Positions 10,570-21,587 of a DNA stretch of 64,000 nucleotides are shown piece after piece. The DNA comes from Lachnospiraceae bacterium. GTDB taxonomy: Bacteria > Bacillota > Clostridia > Lachnospirales > Lachnospiraceae. Each line of letters starts with the position of its first letter. The stretch's first letter is position 1. The stretch is from positions 62,001 to 126,000 of the forward strand of contig JAQXTA010000041.1 in assembly GCA_029219245.1 (NCBI GenBank), read 5' to 3'. Below the pieces are notes generated by a model, which was not told the origin of the DNA, did not search any database, and saw only the letters and a list, made by a program, of their open reading frames with translations. The position numbers and the translations under genes were made by a program.

Positions 10570-12978
10570 ATGGCAGAGGTATATAACCACAGAGAAGTGG
10601 AAACAAAATGGCAGAAGATATGGGATGATGAGAAGGCATTTAAGACTTCTGATGATTATTCCAAGCCGAAATATTATGCGCTGGTGGAATTCCCGTATCC
10701 GTCTGGACAGGGACTTCATGTAGGACATCCGAGACCGTATACGGCGTTGGACATTGTTGCAAGAAAGAGAAGAATGCAGGGTTATAATGTTCTTTATCCG
10801 ATGGGATGGGATGCATTTGGTCTTCCGACCGAAAACTATGCAATTAAAAACCACATTCATCCAAGAATTGTTACCCAGAATAATGTGGCACGTTTTAAAG
10901 GACAGTTACATTCTCTTGGGTACTCTTTTGACTGGGATAGAGAAGTTAATACAACCGATCCGAATTATTATAAATGGACACAGTGGATTTTCTTAAAATT
11001 ATTTAAAGCAGGACTTGCGTATAAATCAGAAATGCCGATTAACTGGTGTACTTCCTGTAAAGTCGGTCTTGCAAATGAAGAAGTGGTAAACGGTGTCTGT
11101 GAGCGATGCGGTTCCGAGGTTGTCCGTAAAGTTAAGAGCCAGTGGATGTTAAAGATTACAGAGTATGCTGATAAGCTGATAGAAGGCTTAGACAGCGTTG
11201 ACTATATTGAGAAAGTTAAGGTTTCCCAGAAAAACTGGATTGGTAAATCCACCGGTGCGGAAGTAGATTTTTCTATCAAAGGAAAAGAGGATAAGTTGCG
11301 TATTTATACAACCAGATGTGACACCTTATTTGGTGTTACTTATATGGTTGTTTCTCCGGAACATCCAATCATTGATAAATACAAAGATGAAATAAAGAAC
11401 TGGGATGAAATCTGTTCTTATAGAGAACAGGCTGCCAGGAAGTCTGACTTTGAGCGTGCGGAGCTTGCAAAAGAAAAGACGGGTGTAAAGATTGACGGCA
11501 TGACTGCCATTAACCCGGTGAATGAAAAAGAAATCCCGATTTTTATTTCTGATTATGTTCTTATGAGCTACGGTACCGGTGCCATTATGGCGGTGCCTGC
11601 ACATGACGAGAGAGACTGGGATTTTGCTAAGAAATTTGACTTGCCGATTATTGAAGTTGTTGCAGGCGGCAAGGATGTACAGGAAGAAGTATATACCGAT
11701 GTGGCAACGGGTACGTTGTGCAATTCCGGCTTCTTAGATGGTTTAAGCGTGGCAGAAGCCAAAGAGAAAATGATTCATTTCCTGGAAGAAAAAGGAATTG
11801 GCTCTGCTAAGACAAACTATAAATTAAGAGACTGGGTGTTCTCCAGACAGCGTTACTGGGGCGAGCCGATTCCGATTGTATATTGTGAAAAATGTGGTTA
11901 TGTACCGCTTGATGAAAGCGAACTTCCGTTAGAACTTCCGGAAGTAGAAAGCTATATGCCGACCGATAACGGAGAATCTCCGCTTGCTGCCATGACGGAC
12001 TGGGTAAATACCACCTGTCCCTGCTGTGGAGGTCCTGCAAAGAGAGAAACAGATACCATGCCTCAGTGGGCAGGTTCTTCATGGTATTTCCTTCGTTATA
12101 CAGATCCGAACAATACAGAAGCACTGGCAAGCAAGGAGGCATTAGAGTATTGGATGCCGGTAGACTGGTACAATGGTGGTATGGAGCATACTACACTGCA
12201 CCTTCTGTATTCCCGATTCTGGCACAGATTTTTATATGATGAAAAGGTAGTTCCATGTCCGGAACCGTATTTAAAGAGAACATCTCATGGTATGATTCTT
12301 GGCTCCAACGGGGAAAAGATGAGTAAATCCCGTGGGAATGTTGTCAATCCGGATGATATCGTAAGAGATTACGGTGCAGATACTTTAAGAGCATATGAAA
12401 TGTTCATCGGTGCTTTTGATTTGTCGGCATCCTGGTCAGAGGATGGTGTAAAAGGTTGCCGTCGTTTTCTGGAAAGAGTATGGAAATTGCAGGATATTAT
12501 GACCGATGAGATAGGCTATTCCAAAGATATGGAAACCAAGATGCATCAGACGATTAAAAAAGTCAGCAACGATTTTGAAAATCTGAAATATAATACCGCT
12601 ATTGCAGCCATGATGGCATTGATTAATGATTTCTATAAAAAGAATGAAGTAACCAAGGGTGAATTTAAGACACTGTTGACCCTTCTTAATCCGGTGGCTC
12701 CTCATATTACGGAGGAATTGTGGCAGACGGCAGGCTTTGAAGGCAGAGTATACCAGACTACCTGGCCGGACTATGATGAAGCAAAGACGGTAGAAGCAAC
12801 CGTAGAGATTGCTGTCCAGATAAACGGTAAGACTAAGGCAACCCTCGTAATCGGTAAAGAGGATGCCAAAGAGGATGTTATTGCAAAAGCCAAAGAAACG
12901 ATAGCGGACAAACTGACAGGAACCATTGTAAAAGAAATCTATGTACCGGGCAGAATTGTGAATATCGTACAAAAATAG
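10570..12978 (+). CDS. leuS: Leucyl-tRNA synthetase
   Basis: [21 protein letters not shown] (HIGH-like), KMSKSRGN motif; start chosen at MAEVYNH. Confidence 0.97.
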   Translation: MAEVYNHREVETKWQKIWDDEKAFKTSDDYSKPKYYALVEFPYPSGQGLHVGHPRPYTALDIVARKRRMQGYNVLYPMGWDAFGLPTENYAIKNHIHPRIVTQNNVARFKGQLHSLGYSFDWDREVNTTDPNYYKWTQWIFLKLFKAGLAYKSEMPINWCTSCKVGLANEEVVNGVCERCGSEVVRKVKSQWMLKITEYADKLIEGLDSVDYIEKVKVSQKNWIGKSTGAEVDFSIKGKEDKLRIYTTRCDTLFGVTYMVVSPEHPIIDKYKDEIKNWDEICSYREQAARKSDFERAELAKEKTGVKIDGMTAINPVNEKEIPIFISDYVLMSYGTGAIMAVPAHDERDWDFAKKFDLPIIEVVAGGKDVQEEVYTDVATGTLCNSGFLDGLSVAEAKEKMIHFLEEKGIGSAKTNYKLRDWVFSRQRYWGEPIPIVYCEKCGYVPLDESELPLELPEVESYMPTDNGESPLAAMTDWVNTTCPCCGGPAKRETDTMPQWAGSSWYFLRYTDPNNTEALASKEALEYWMPVDWYNGGMEHTTLHLLYSRFWHRFLYDEKVVPCPEPYLKRTSHGMILGSNGEKMSKSRGNVVNPDDIVRDYGADTLRAYEMFIGAFDLSASWSEDGVKGCRRFLERVWKLQDIMTDEIGYSKDMETKMHQTIKKVSNDFENLKYNTAIAAMMALINDFYKKNEVTKGEFKTLLTLLNPVAPHITEELWQTAGFEGRVYQTTWPDYDEAKTVEATVEIAVQINGKTKATLVIGKEDAKEDVIAKAKETIADKLTGTIVKEIYVPGRIVNIVQK

Positions 12979-13013
12979 TAAGAAAAACATAAAGACGTCC
13001 TTAAAGCAGGCAA

Positions 13014-13056
13014 AAGAAGTTCTAGGATATCAAAATACGATATCTTAGAACTTCTT
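13014..13056. terminator. Intrinsic terminator
   Basis: AAGAAGTTCTAgGATATC ... GATATCtTAGAACTTCTTTTTT. Confidence 0.85.
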
Positions 13057-13114
13057 TTTTGTCCATGGAATTGCATGGCAATTCTCCCTGATATGATTTT
13101 TTCGCACATTTTGG

Positions 13115-13384
13115 TCAACGGCGGTTACGGAAAATATTTATCATCTTATTCATTTTATCAATTTCTTCCGGAGAAGAATATTTCCGCAGGGTGTCTATAA
13201 TTGTATTCATTTCTTCTTCGGTGAAAGAAATATTACTTTCTTTACTTCGCTTGGCAACTGCCATTAAAAAGGGCAGCATCTGTTCTTTTGATAAGCCGTT
13301 GCTTTCAAAGACAAGCATTTGCAGAAAATCCAGCTTGGTTTTATCAATATGTGCTACGGCAGGGTCATCCAGCCAATTTGCCAT
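13115..13384 (-). CDS. Conserved hypothetical protein
   Basis: 89-aa ORF in apparent operon with 13418-13918. Confidence 0.6.
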   Translation of the reverse strand: MANWLDDPAVAHIDKTKLDFLQMLVFESNGLSKEQMLPFLMAVAKRSKESNISFTEEEMNTIIDTLRKYSSPEEIDKMNKMINIFRNRR

Positions 13385-13417
13385 AAAAATTCCTCCTTTA
13401 TGTTATGCGTTTTTTCT

Positions 13418-13918
13418 CTAAGTTTCTTTATTTGCTTGATTTGTTGGTTCCTGATTGCTGAAAGCCTCAAACATGGCTTTCTGTTCCGGTGAGAGCATGC
13501 CCATCAGAAGACTTTCCATGGAAGAAGAGGAACCATTATTCCCCATGTCCGCTCCCATATTGGGAAATAATTCCTGCATGCTGCTCATGGTCTGACTCAT
13601 TTCCTGATACATTTCCATTGTCTGGAAGATGGATGACATCTGATCTAATTGCTTTGCTTCCCCTTCCGTACAATAAGGCTTTAATTCCCGACATAACTTT
13701 CCAAGGTCAGGCTTTTCTGCTTTGTTGGTGGAACAAATTTGAAAAGGATGTTTCTTAAATAAATTAATGGTATAGTTCAGCTCCATATATTTGATGTAAA
13801 TTGCCATGTGCTTTTGCATAGAAGGCTCTATGTATGGCAGGAGAACTTTCAGTTTTTGTATTTGGTTGTTTGTATATAAGGCATCAAATGCCATAACGCC
13901 GGAAGATTCTTCTTTCAT
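13418..13918 (-). CDS. Conserved hypothetical protein (Met/Gln-rich C-terminal half)
   Basis: 166-aa ORF; QMSSIFQTMEMYQEMSQTMSSMQELFPNMGADMGNNGSSSSMESLLMGMLSPEQ. Confidence 0.6.
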   Translation of the reverse strand: MKEESSGVMAFDALYTNNQIQKLKVLLPYIEPSMQKHMAIYIKYMELNYTINLFKKHPFQICSTNKAEKPDLGKLCRELKPYCTEGEAKQLDQMSSIFQTMEMYQEMSQTMSSMQELFPNMGADMGNNGSSSSMESLLMGMLSPEQKAMFEAFSNQEPTNQANKET

Positions 13919-13978
13919 AGTTTCACAAGCCTTTCGATGCCCGTCAATGACTTTATCAAAGTATATGCATGATAAGAG

Positions 13979-14009
13979 AAAAATAGGCTCGTAGAAAGAG
14001 CCTATTTTT
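13979..14009. terminator. Intrinsic terminator
   Basis: AAAAATAGGCTC-gtagaaa-GAGCCTATTTTT. Confidence 0.85.
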
Positions 14010-14038
14010 CAGATATGCATGCAAGATGTGGATGAAAA

Positions 14039-14269
14039 TTAACAGCAGGAGTTATTTCCGCAGCAGAAGAAGAGAAGGATAATAATCCAAATCCAGGAAC
14101 CGCAACCGCAATCGGAATTGTTGTTAAAAAGACCAAAACCTCTTCCACAACCGCAGTCATCATTATTGCCGCAGATAGAAAGCAGGATAATAAGCCAGAT
14201 TATAGAACAACATCCGTTGTTGTTACAATTGTTAGAACATCCGCAATTTGTTGCTGATAAGTCACTCAT
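14039..14269 (-). CDS. Cys/Asn/Gly-rich small protein resembling 'chorion class high-cysteine' annotated proteins
   Basis: MSDLSATNCGCSNNCNNNGCCSIIWLIILLSICGNNDDCGCGRGFGLFNNNSDCGCGSWIWIIILLFFCCGNNSCC with GGAGG SD; start trimmed from ORF track. Confidence 0.7.
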   Translation of the reverse strand: MSDLSATNCGCSNNCNNNGCCSIIWLIILLSICGNNDDCGCGRGFGLFNNNSDCGCGSWIWIIILLFFCCGNNSCC

Positions 14270-14665
14270 GATTGAGCCTCCATGTTTTATATTTGTTTTA
14301 TGGTTTATCTTATGTGCAGGGCAGGTCCATGTTTCCGGTATAATAAAAAACAAATAAAATATTCTTGACGTTTTTTTACATTATTGTTATCATACTCTTA
14401 TAGCAATGAAATTCTAACGGAAATTCGTCTGAAAAATCTTTTTTTTCTATGGAGTACCGGAATGGTATTTTATCTGTTTTAGAATCCTTGCTAACAATCC
14501 AACCAACCAACAGCAGGGAAGCGAAACAGACCTTTTGATACATGCAGCGTTCCCTGCACCCGTATACGAAAGGAGAAAAGAGAATATGAGAAAAGAGAAT
14601 ATGAGAAGCGTTACGGAAATGTGTTATAGGATTTCCTGCTGGAGCAGAAAGCGGAGGTAATCGCT

Positions 14666-14935
14666 ATGTCAATTTATGAATGCAATGAAGAATATGTGAG
14701 GAAAACTCTGTATGAGGATGGATATGAGAGTGGCAAAGCCGCAGGATATGAAGATGGCAAAGTAGAAGGATATGATTTGGGTCAACGCAGAATGCTTCTA
14801 AAAAATGTTGAATCGGCTATGGAAAAGCTTAACATCAATTTAGAACAGGCGTGCAATATACTTGATGTAGAGGTGGAAGTCTATGAACGAGCGAAAGCCG
14901 CACTGGAAGCAGACATACAGGAGGAAAACTCTTAA
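14666..14935 (+). pseudogene. C-terminal remnant resembling Rpn/PD-(D/E)XK transposase-nuclease tail
   Basis: 89 aa: KTLYEDGYESGKAAGYEDGKVEGYDLGQRRMLLKNVESAMEKLNINLEQACNILDV; no nuclease domain present. Confidence 0.45.
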
Positions 14936-15074
14936 TCGAAAAGCTACTATGTTTAGATGTGAAGAACAACTTGCATAATTTTTCAGATATAGTAAAATAG
15001 AAATATATGTTAAAAGGAAAATTGGGTTATTTTGCATGGTGGCAGAATAATAGAATGAAGGGGTTGTTCTAAGC

Positions 15075-16253
15075 ATGGCTGGTTTTAGCGTTGCGGGAAG
15101 ACAGTTCCGGACACAGGCAGATTACAATGCAGCATTGCAGGATCAGGCACAGATAGATGCGATTAAGGCAAAAGTGAACATGGAACAGCCGGGAGAAGTG
15201 ATTTGTCTTTCGGCAGACATACAAGCTGGGAAATATCATTTTACAACAATGGTTGGAAATGATTTTGATGATGAAATATATGAATTGGCAGAGCAATACA
15301 AGAAACAGGGATATACGAAAGACAGCCGGGTCAATATTTCAAAGAAAAAAAGAAATCAAAAGAAAATAGAGAAGAAAGCAGAGAAGAAAAATAACCAGAA
15401 GCAAAAAACGCAGGTATCTTTGGATGACTATGATGAGCGGATGCAACAGGAAATTAAAACCGTTCTCAGACAAAAAGAAAAGCGAAGAAAGCTTATGGTT
15501 GTTCTTTGTGCAGTTGTGGCGGTTGCCTGTTTTGGTTATTATGGTGTTTACTACTATTTTGCGGATCGGACACAGATGGACTATGAGCAGCTTTCTGACT
15601 TGAAAAACAGCAATTATGCAACCGGAAACCAGAGCGTTATCATCCATTATACCGAAGAAGAGGACATAGAGTTAAATGTATTAAAAGAATACGAAACTTT
15701 ATATAATAAAAATAAAAGCCTAATCGGATGGCTCAAAATTGACGATACAAATATAGATTACCCTGTTATGCAGACAGCTAACAATGAATATTATCTGGAT
15801 CATAACTACAATCAGGAATATGACAAAAACGGCAGTCTTTTTCTGGACAAGGATTGTGATGTCGTACATAGGAGTACCAACCTAATCATATATGGGCATC
15901 ATATGAAATCGGGGAAGATGTTCGGCAATCTGAATAAATACAGCAGTGAAAGCTACTATAAAGAACATTCCATTATCCATTTTGATACCATTTATGAAAA
16001 AGGTACTTATCAGGTTATGTATGTATTCCGTTCCAGAATCTATAATGAGGACGAGATTGTTTTTAAATATTATCAGTTTATTGATGCCGCTTCCGAGAAG
16101 GAATTTAATTCCAATATGCAGGAAATGGCAGCTTTATCATTGTATAATACAGGCGTAACGGCAAGCTACGGAGATGAATTTCTTACGTTGTCGACCTGTG
16201 ATAATTCCGAAGAGGATGGGCGGTTTGTAGTTGTCGCCAAAAGAATAGAGTAA
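15075..16253 (+). CDS. Class B-like sortase with an N-terminal cytoplasmic extension before the TM segment
   Basis: TM VVLCAVVAVACFGYYGVYYYF; YGHHMKSGKMFGNL and TLSTCDNSEEDGRFVVVAKRIE catalytic His/Cys/Arg motifs. Confidence 0.88.
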   Translation: MAGFSVAGRQFRTQADYNAALQDQAQIDAIKAKVNMEQPGEVICLSADIQAGKYHFTTMVGNDFDDEIYELAEQYKKQGYTKDSRVNISKKKRNQKKIEKKAEKKNNQKQKTQVSLDDYDERMQQEIKTVLRQKEKRRKLMVVLCAVVAVACFGYYGVYYYFADRTQMDYEQLSDLKNSNYATGNQSVIIHYTEEEDIELNVLKEYETLYNKNKSLIGWLKIDDTNIDYPVMQTANNEYYLDHNYNQEYDKNGSLFLDKDCDVVHRSTNLIIYGHHMKSGKMFGNLNKYSSESYYKEHSIIHFDTIYEKGTYQVMYVFRSRIYNEDEIVFKYYQFIDAASEKEFNSNMQEMAALSLYNTGVTASYGDEFLTLSTCDNSEEDGRFVVVAKRIE

Positions 16254-16301
16254 ACGTATGTCAATCAGATAAATATGTGTTACTGACAGAAGGAGAGAGA
16301 C

Positions 16302-19300
16302 ATGTCAAAGAAAACACCGGTTAAGAAAACCAACAGAAAATTAAAAAGGAGTATCAGACGTAGTATTGCAGCCGTACTTATGATTACGGCTATTGGTATT
16401 GCTGCGGTTCCGGTACCGGAGAACTATGCGGAGGGTGATCCAAGCAGTTCGGGTGGTTCAAATAGTACAACAATTGTAGAACCGACTGCATATAAATATC
16501 CCAGTTCACCCAATAAAATCTGTCAAGAGTCATATAAACCGGCAAGCGATGCAACAATTTATTCGGCCAAAATTATTACACCATTAAGTGATGGAAGCTA
16601 TCAACTTGACTGGCAGTTTAAATTTTTCCTGAAAAATGTTTCTGGCAGCCAAAAAGGAATTATTTGTCAATACAACAGTACTTACCAGCAAGATACGGTA
16701 GTTCTGAATCCTAATGTTATTTACGAATATGAGAGCATTACAGAGGAAAATTATGATAAATGGTATGAGGGCGATGGAACAAATCCTGGTAAAAACGTTG
16801 TGGAGTATAAAGTTGACGGATCTCCCGATTCTACCAATAAAAATGACATCTTTTTAAGCGAATATTTTTCGGAGGCCTATCAGAAATATGTAGCGGATTA
16901 TGCTGACTATGAGAAAAAATTGGAGCAGTATATCAGAGACGGAAGTGTAGGCACTGCACCATCTGCACCAGAATTAATAAAAACAGTTGGCGAGTTAAGT
17001 GTTGACCAAAAATTAAAGTATTATTGTGAACAAAATTCTATGCCAGACTATAAGCTGGCGAAAGTTATTGATTCTGAGCATTCTGTCGGAGTTAATAAAA
17101 TTGTATATATTCCTAAGGGTAATGTTTCAGAAGAAACAGATGATCAAGGATTTTTGGTTGTTAATAAGAGTAGTATTATTGGTATTGGCGATGAGGCATT
17201 CAAGGGAACAAAGAATGTATACTATTTAACGGTACCAAAAGAAATAAAATTTATAGGTATTAGTGCGTTTCAGGATTCTTTTATTAAAGAAATTGCCTTT
17301 TACAATGTTGAACATATCAGTGATTATGCTTTTAAAAACTGTTCCCAGTTAACAAAGGTTAATATGGGTGAAGGGACTACGCTGATTGGAACGGAAGCAT
17401 TTTATGGTGCCGGATTAACCAGTGTGGAATTTCCACAGTCCATTGAAGAAATCGGACCGGGTGCATTTGCATATTGTGAATCATTACAGAAGATTGATTT
17501 ATCGAAAATTACAACCAGTCCGGCTAAGATTGATGAATATGCATTTTATAATGCGATAGCATTAAATGAAGTAAATGTTATGAAAGCTAGTTCGCCGAAT
17601 GTAACGGTTAATATTGATACTATTGGGGATGGAGCATTTGCTGTTTACTCTGGTGTAGTTGGTTCCATGACAAGTTTTACTTTCCCATCGAAAATCAGCA
17701 AGGTTTATAGTGGGGGGACTGGACTAGGTGATTGTGTATTAGCAGGAAGAACAAACTTGCAAACAGTTGTTATGCCGGCTGATTTTGGTAGAAGTACCGG
17801 AGCAGTAGTACCGGCAAACACATTTTTTAATTGTTATAATTTAGCATGCGTTGAATTCCCTGATGATGGCAGTGGCTCATGCGGTTTGGCAAGTTATAAT
17901 GCCGACAAATTGTTTGCATCAGTTAATAATGCAGATTTCTATGTAAAAGGTCCGGAATTGGATCGAACAAAGAGTATCGCTACGCCTCGTAGGACAACAT
18001 GGGAAGCCAAGACCGCAGTTGCGCCATTAAATGAGGCGGGAGATAAAAAGGCTAATGTACCATATTTATATATAAAAAATGGCTTGGAGTATTATGAAGT
18101 AAGTGACGGGGATTACCTTTTGTCTATTGATAATAAGGGGGTTTTAACCTCTTGTACACCAGTAGACCCTGACAGAAGTGATCCGATTGATTTAGTAATA
18201 CCGGAAAAAGTAGGTAATACCAAAGTAACGGCTATTGCATCTGGTTGTTTCAGCAATGATGCCATGAATCAAAGAGTCAGAACTTTAACGATAGAAGATA
18301 ATTCTATTTCTATTATCAGTGATGGGGTATTTAAGAACTGGAAGAAACTTCAGCAAGTTTATATTGGTAATTCAGTAACTTCGATTGGTTCCAGTGCATT
18401 TGAAGGCTGTGAAAGTTTAATTGACGTTACATTTAATACACCTGTAAACGGGCATGATTCTTTTGTGATAGGAACAGATGCATTTAAAACGGTTGGACCG
18501 GAACTGACTTTCCATGGCGATATCGTGGAAGGATATGCACCGTTTGAATGGGCAATGGATAAGGATAATCTAATTAATGCAACAGATGGTATCAGAGTAT
18601 GTTACAAGAGCTTGACACCGACATATCTTACTGTTATGTATGATGCCAATACAGAACTTGTTACGTTACTTGATTATCCGAAATATGACCAGATTAGTAA
18701 GGTACTGAAAGATGCCCATAGTATTGAGATAGCAAGTGGCGGTTATACATCCTATGAAAAAATGATGGAAGACAAGTATTACCAAATGTATAAAGCTTCC
18801 GAATATGACTCGTACCGTAAAGCGTTTGCGGAAACCTGGAAAAGTGCTCTGGAAAATACTGAAGATGTAGAAGCAGCCAAGAAAGCAGCATATGAATCAA
18901 ATGACTATGGTCCATGGGTAAATGCAGCTTTTTGTGCAGATTGGCAATCTGTATTAACTGCATCGAATGAAACGGAAGAACAGACAATACTTACAGCATT
19001 GGCAGATATGCTTTTCGAGCCGCTTGTTGTGGAAGCGGCAGATAATCCTGCTCCATTTTATACTACCTATCCATATGATGTAGTACAGAATGCAGAGTCC
19101 GGAAATATATATCGGGCACTAACTGAAGAGGAACGTGCATTGTTAGAAGCAACAAAAAATATTGTTGTTCCAACTGGTGTAGAGTCGATTGATGCTTATG
19201 GATTTAGTAATGGAGAAGGCAGTAATGTTGCTAAGAACAAAAACAATGCCAGAATTTATCTTGACAGGGATAGGATAGGAACTGATTCCTATAATATGTA

Positions 19301-21563
19301 CAATAATAAATCGAAAACCGATGAAAATACGGTTACGGATATTACACCCGGATTATTTAGTGGTTTTTATAATGATAAATATGTATCAAGTAGTGCTAAT
19401 TATGAGCAGTATAAACGTGGTAATGACCGTATCGAATCGGTAACTTTAAATAGCGTTAAATATTTACCGGATTACGCATTTGACAGTTGTGAGCGCTTGC
19501 AGTATGTAATCCTGGGGCCGGATTGTGAAGATATCGGTACGGCACCGTTCAGGGGATGTTATTCACTGACAACAGTAGGGGATAACGATTACTACAAGAC
19601 AGATAATGGTATTGTATATTCTGTAAATACTGATGGTTCGTATACGATAGAAGAATGTCTTCCGGCAAGAGGTAATCTGGTTGGCGGCTCACAGATTAGC
19701 CTTTCTACGGATGCAAATCTGGGTAATGTCAGTGCAATACGGGAAGGTGCTTTTGAAGAGTGTAAGTATATCAATCTTGTTGATTTAAATGATACAGCAG
19801 GATTAACAGATATTCCGAAGGATTGTTTCAAAAACTGCAGTGATTTGACACGACTTTCTTTACCGAGAACTGTTAATAATATCGAAGAAGGTGCATTTGT
19901 CAATGACCTTAAATTAGTGGAACTTACGATTCCGGGTACGGAAGTATTTATTTCGGCAAGGGCATTTGAGGAAAATGCAGACAAAGCATGGACAACGGTG
20001 CTTACCTATGAAAATTCATCGGCGCGTAGATATGCGGATACCTATAAGGATACCTACAAGCTTACCTATGAGCAGAAACAGGATGAATGGCGTGTTGTTT
20101 TCTTAGATTCTGATTTAAATCAGGTTGGTGATGCACAGTATGTTGAAAACAATACCTATATTTCTAATGTACCGGAATGCCCGGCGAAAGCAAATTGGAC
20201 TTTTGAAAAGTGGCTTGGAACCAATAATACAGAGGTAACTGACAGGATTACTTCAGATACGACTTTTGTGGCACAGGGATATTCTGACAATGGTATGGTA
20301 AATGGTAAATATTCGGTAGCATTTTATGATCAGGTGGATGGAACCCAGATTGGGACAACACAGTATGTAGAGCCCGGTCAAGCAGCTATCGCACCACAGG
20401 CACCGGTACATACTGGATACTCCTTCTTAAAATGGAGCAGTGAAGAGTACACCAATGTTCAGAAGAATTTAACCATTATGGCAATGTACAGTGGTTCCGG
20501 AACCGGTACAACAAGCGGTGGCAGTACGACAACTTCGGGAGGAACAACAACGACTTCCGGCAGTACAACTTCCGGTAAGACGACATCTACATCGACTTCG
20601 TCTACGTCCAATACTTCGTCGTCAACTTCGTCATCATCGACATCGGCGACTTCTACAACAGCGGCGGCAACGGGTCAGTATGTGGTAACGGTTATCGGGG
20701 GAAGTGGAAGCGGAACTTATGCACAGGGGGCAACGGTTCAGATTATAGCGAATACACCGGCAGCCGGCAAAGTATTCAGTAAATGGACAACGGAATCCCA
20801 GGGTGTAACACTTGCCAGTGTAAGTACGACACCGACAACCTTTGTAATGCCTGCCAATAATGTAACGATTACGGCAGAATATACCGACGGTACAGCAACA
20901 CCAGCGGCTAACAGCGTAAATGGTACTGCTACGGCAAATAACAATACAAATAATACCGGTACACAGAATGGTAATACGAGAGTGGATATTACCAAACCGG
21001 GTATCAGCAATAAGGACTTGGCAACTGCCAATGTAAATGGTTCGTCTGATAACTTTGTTATTAAGATTTCGGAGAATACAGATGTAACGGCAGCGGTAGC
21101 AGCAGCCTTGACAAATAAGTACGGAAGTCTGGAAAATATTCTGTACTATGCAATGGATATCAGTTTGTATGATTCTACCGGTACCACAAAGCTTACCGAC
21201 ACAACGGGACTTTCTGTGGATATTACGATTCCGATTCCGGATGCACTTGTAAGCTATGGCGGTAACAATATGGCAGGTGCAGTTATAAACTATAATCCGG
21301 TAGAGAATGCACAACTGGAGGATTTGAGCGAGAAGTTTACAACGATTAATGGTGTGCCATGTGTTACTTTTATGGCCACACACTTCTCACCATATACTGT
21401 TTATGTGGATACGGGAAATCTGACAGAAGGTATGCTTGATGTGACACCGAAGACTGGTGACCCGATTCATCCGAAGTGGTTCTTATCACTTGGACTTGCA
21501 TGTTTATCTATTATTCTGTTTATGAAGAAGGATAAGAATGTAGGAAAAGTGAAAAGAGCATAG
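16302..21563 (+). CDS. Giant BspA/LRR_5 surface protein with InlB-like repeats, Ser/Thr linker and C-terminal sorting signal
   Basis: Signal peptide; repeated IGxxAFxGCxxLxxVxxP repeats; YTVAFYDQVDGT..GYSFLKWS InlB-type repeats; TPKTGDPIHPKWFLSLGLACLSIILFMKKDK end. Confidence 0.88.
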   Translation: MSKKTPVKKTNRKLKRSIRRSIAAVLMITAIGIAAVPVPENYAEGDPSSSGGSNSTTIVEPTAYKYPSSPNKICQESYKPASDATIYSAKIITPLSDGSYQLDWQFKFFLKNVSGSQKGIICQYNSTYQQDTVVLNPNVIYEYESITEENYDKWYEGDGTNPGKNVVEYKVDGSPDSTNKNDIFLSEYFSEAYQKYVADYADYEKKLEQYIRDGSVGTAPSAPELIKTVGELSVDQKLKYYCEQNSMPDYKLAKVIDSEHSVGVNKIVYIPKGNVSEETDDQGFLVVNKSSIIGIGDEAFKGTKNVYYLTVPKEIKFIGISAFQDSFIKEIAFYNVEHISDYAFKNCSQLTKVNMGEGTTLIGTEAFYGAGLTSVEFPQSIEEIGPGAFAYCESLQKIDLSKITTSPAKIDEYAFYNAIALNEVNVMKASSPNVTVNIDTIGDGAFAVYSGVVGSMTSFTFPSKISKVYSGGTGLGDCVLAGRTNLQTVVMPADFGRSTGAVVPANTFFNCYNLACVEFPDDGSGSCGLASYNADKLFASVNNADFYVKGPELDRTKSIATPRRTTWEAKTAVAPLNEAGDKKANVPYLYIKNGLEYYEVSDGDYLLSIDNKGVLTSCTPVDPDRSDPIDLVIPEKVGNTKVTAIASGCFSNDAMNQRVRTLTIEDNSISIISDGVFKNWKKLQQVYIGNSVTSIGSSAFEGCESLIDVTFNTPVNGHDSFVIGTDAFKTVGPELTFHGDIVEGYAPFEWAMDKDNLINATDGIRVCYKSLTPTYLTVMYDANTELVTLLDYPKYDQISKVLKDAHSIEIASGGYTSYEKMMEDKYYQMYKASEYDSYRKAFAETWKSALENTEDVEAAKKAAYESNDYGPWVNAAFCADWQSVLTASNETEEQTILTALADMLFEPLVVEAADNPAPFYTTYPYDVVQNAESGNIYRALTEEERALLEATKNIVVPTGVESIDAYGFSNGEGSNVAKNKNNARIYLDRDRIGTDSYNMYNNKSKTDENTVTDITPGLFSGFYNDKYVSSSANYEQYKRGNDRIESVTLNSVKYLPDYAFDSCERLQYVILGPDCEDIGTAPFRGCYSLTTVGDNDYYKTDNGIVYSVNTDGSYTIEECLPARGNLVGGSQISLSTDANLGNVSAIREGAFEECKYINLVDLNDTAGLTDIPKDCFKNCSDLTRLSLPRTVNNIEEGAFVNDLKLVELTIPGTEVFISARAFEENADKAWTTVLTYENSSARRYADTYKDTYKLTYEQKQDEWRVVFLDSDLNQVGDAQYVENNTYISNVPECPAKANWTFEKWLGTNNTEVTDRITSDTTFVAQGYSDNGMVNGKYSVAFYDQVDGTQIGTTQYVEPGQAAIAPQAPVHTGYSFLKWSSEEYTNVQKNLTIMAMYSGSGTGTTSGGSTTTSGGTTTTSGSTTSGKTTSTSTSSTSNTSSSTSSSSTSATSTTAAATGQYVVTVIGGSGSGTYAQGATVQIIANTPAAGKVFSKWTTESQGVTLASVSTTPTTFVMPANNVTITAEYTDGTATPAANSVNGTATANNNTNNTGTQNGNTRVDITKPGISNKDLATANVNGSSDNFVIKISENTDVTAAVAAALTNKYGSLENILYYAMDISLYDSTGTTKLTDTTGLSVDITIPIPDALVSYGGNNMAGAVINYNPVENAQLEDLSEKFTTINGVPCVTFMATHFSPYTVYVDTGNLTEGMLDVTPKTGDPIHPKWFLSLGLACLSIILFMKKDKNVGKVKRA

Positions 21564-21587
21564 TTTAAGAATCCTGGGAGATTCCTG

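Noticed and set aside
14573-14605. Two tandem copies of gagaaaagagaatat
   Set aside because: Short local duplication of purine-rich sequence in an intergenic stretch; no further support for function
20634-21383. 249-aa minus-strand Cys/Ile-rich ORF
   Set aside because: Antisense to the repetitive end of the BspA-like gene; composition reflects complementary Ser/Thr codons
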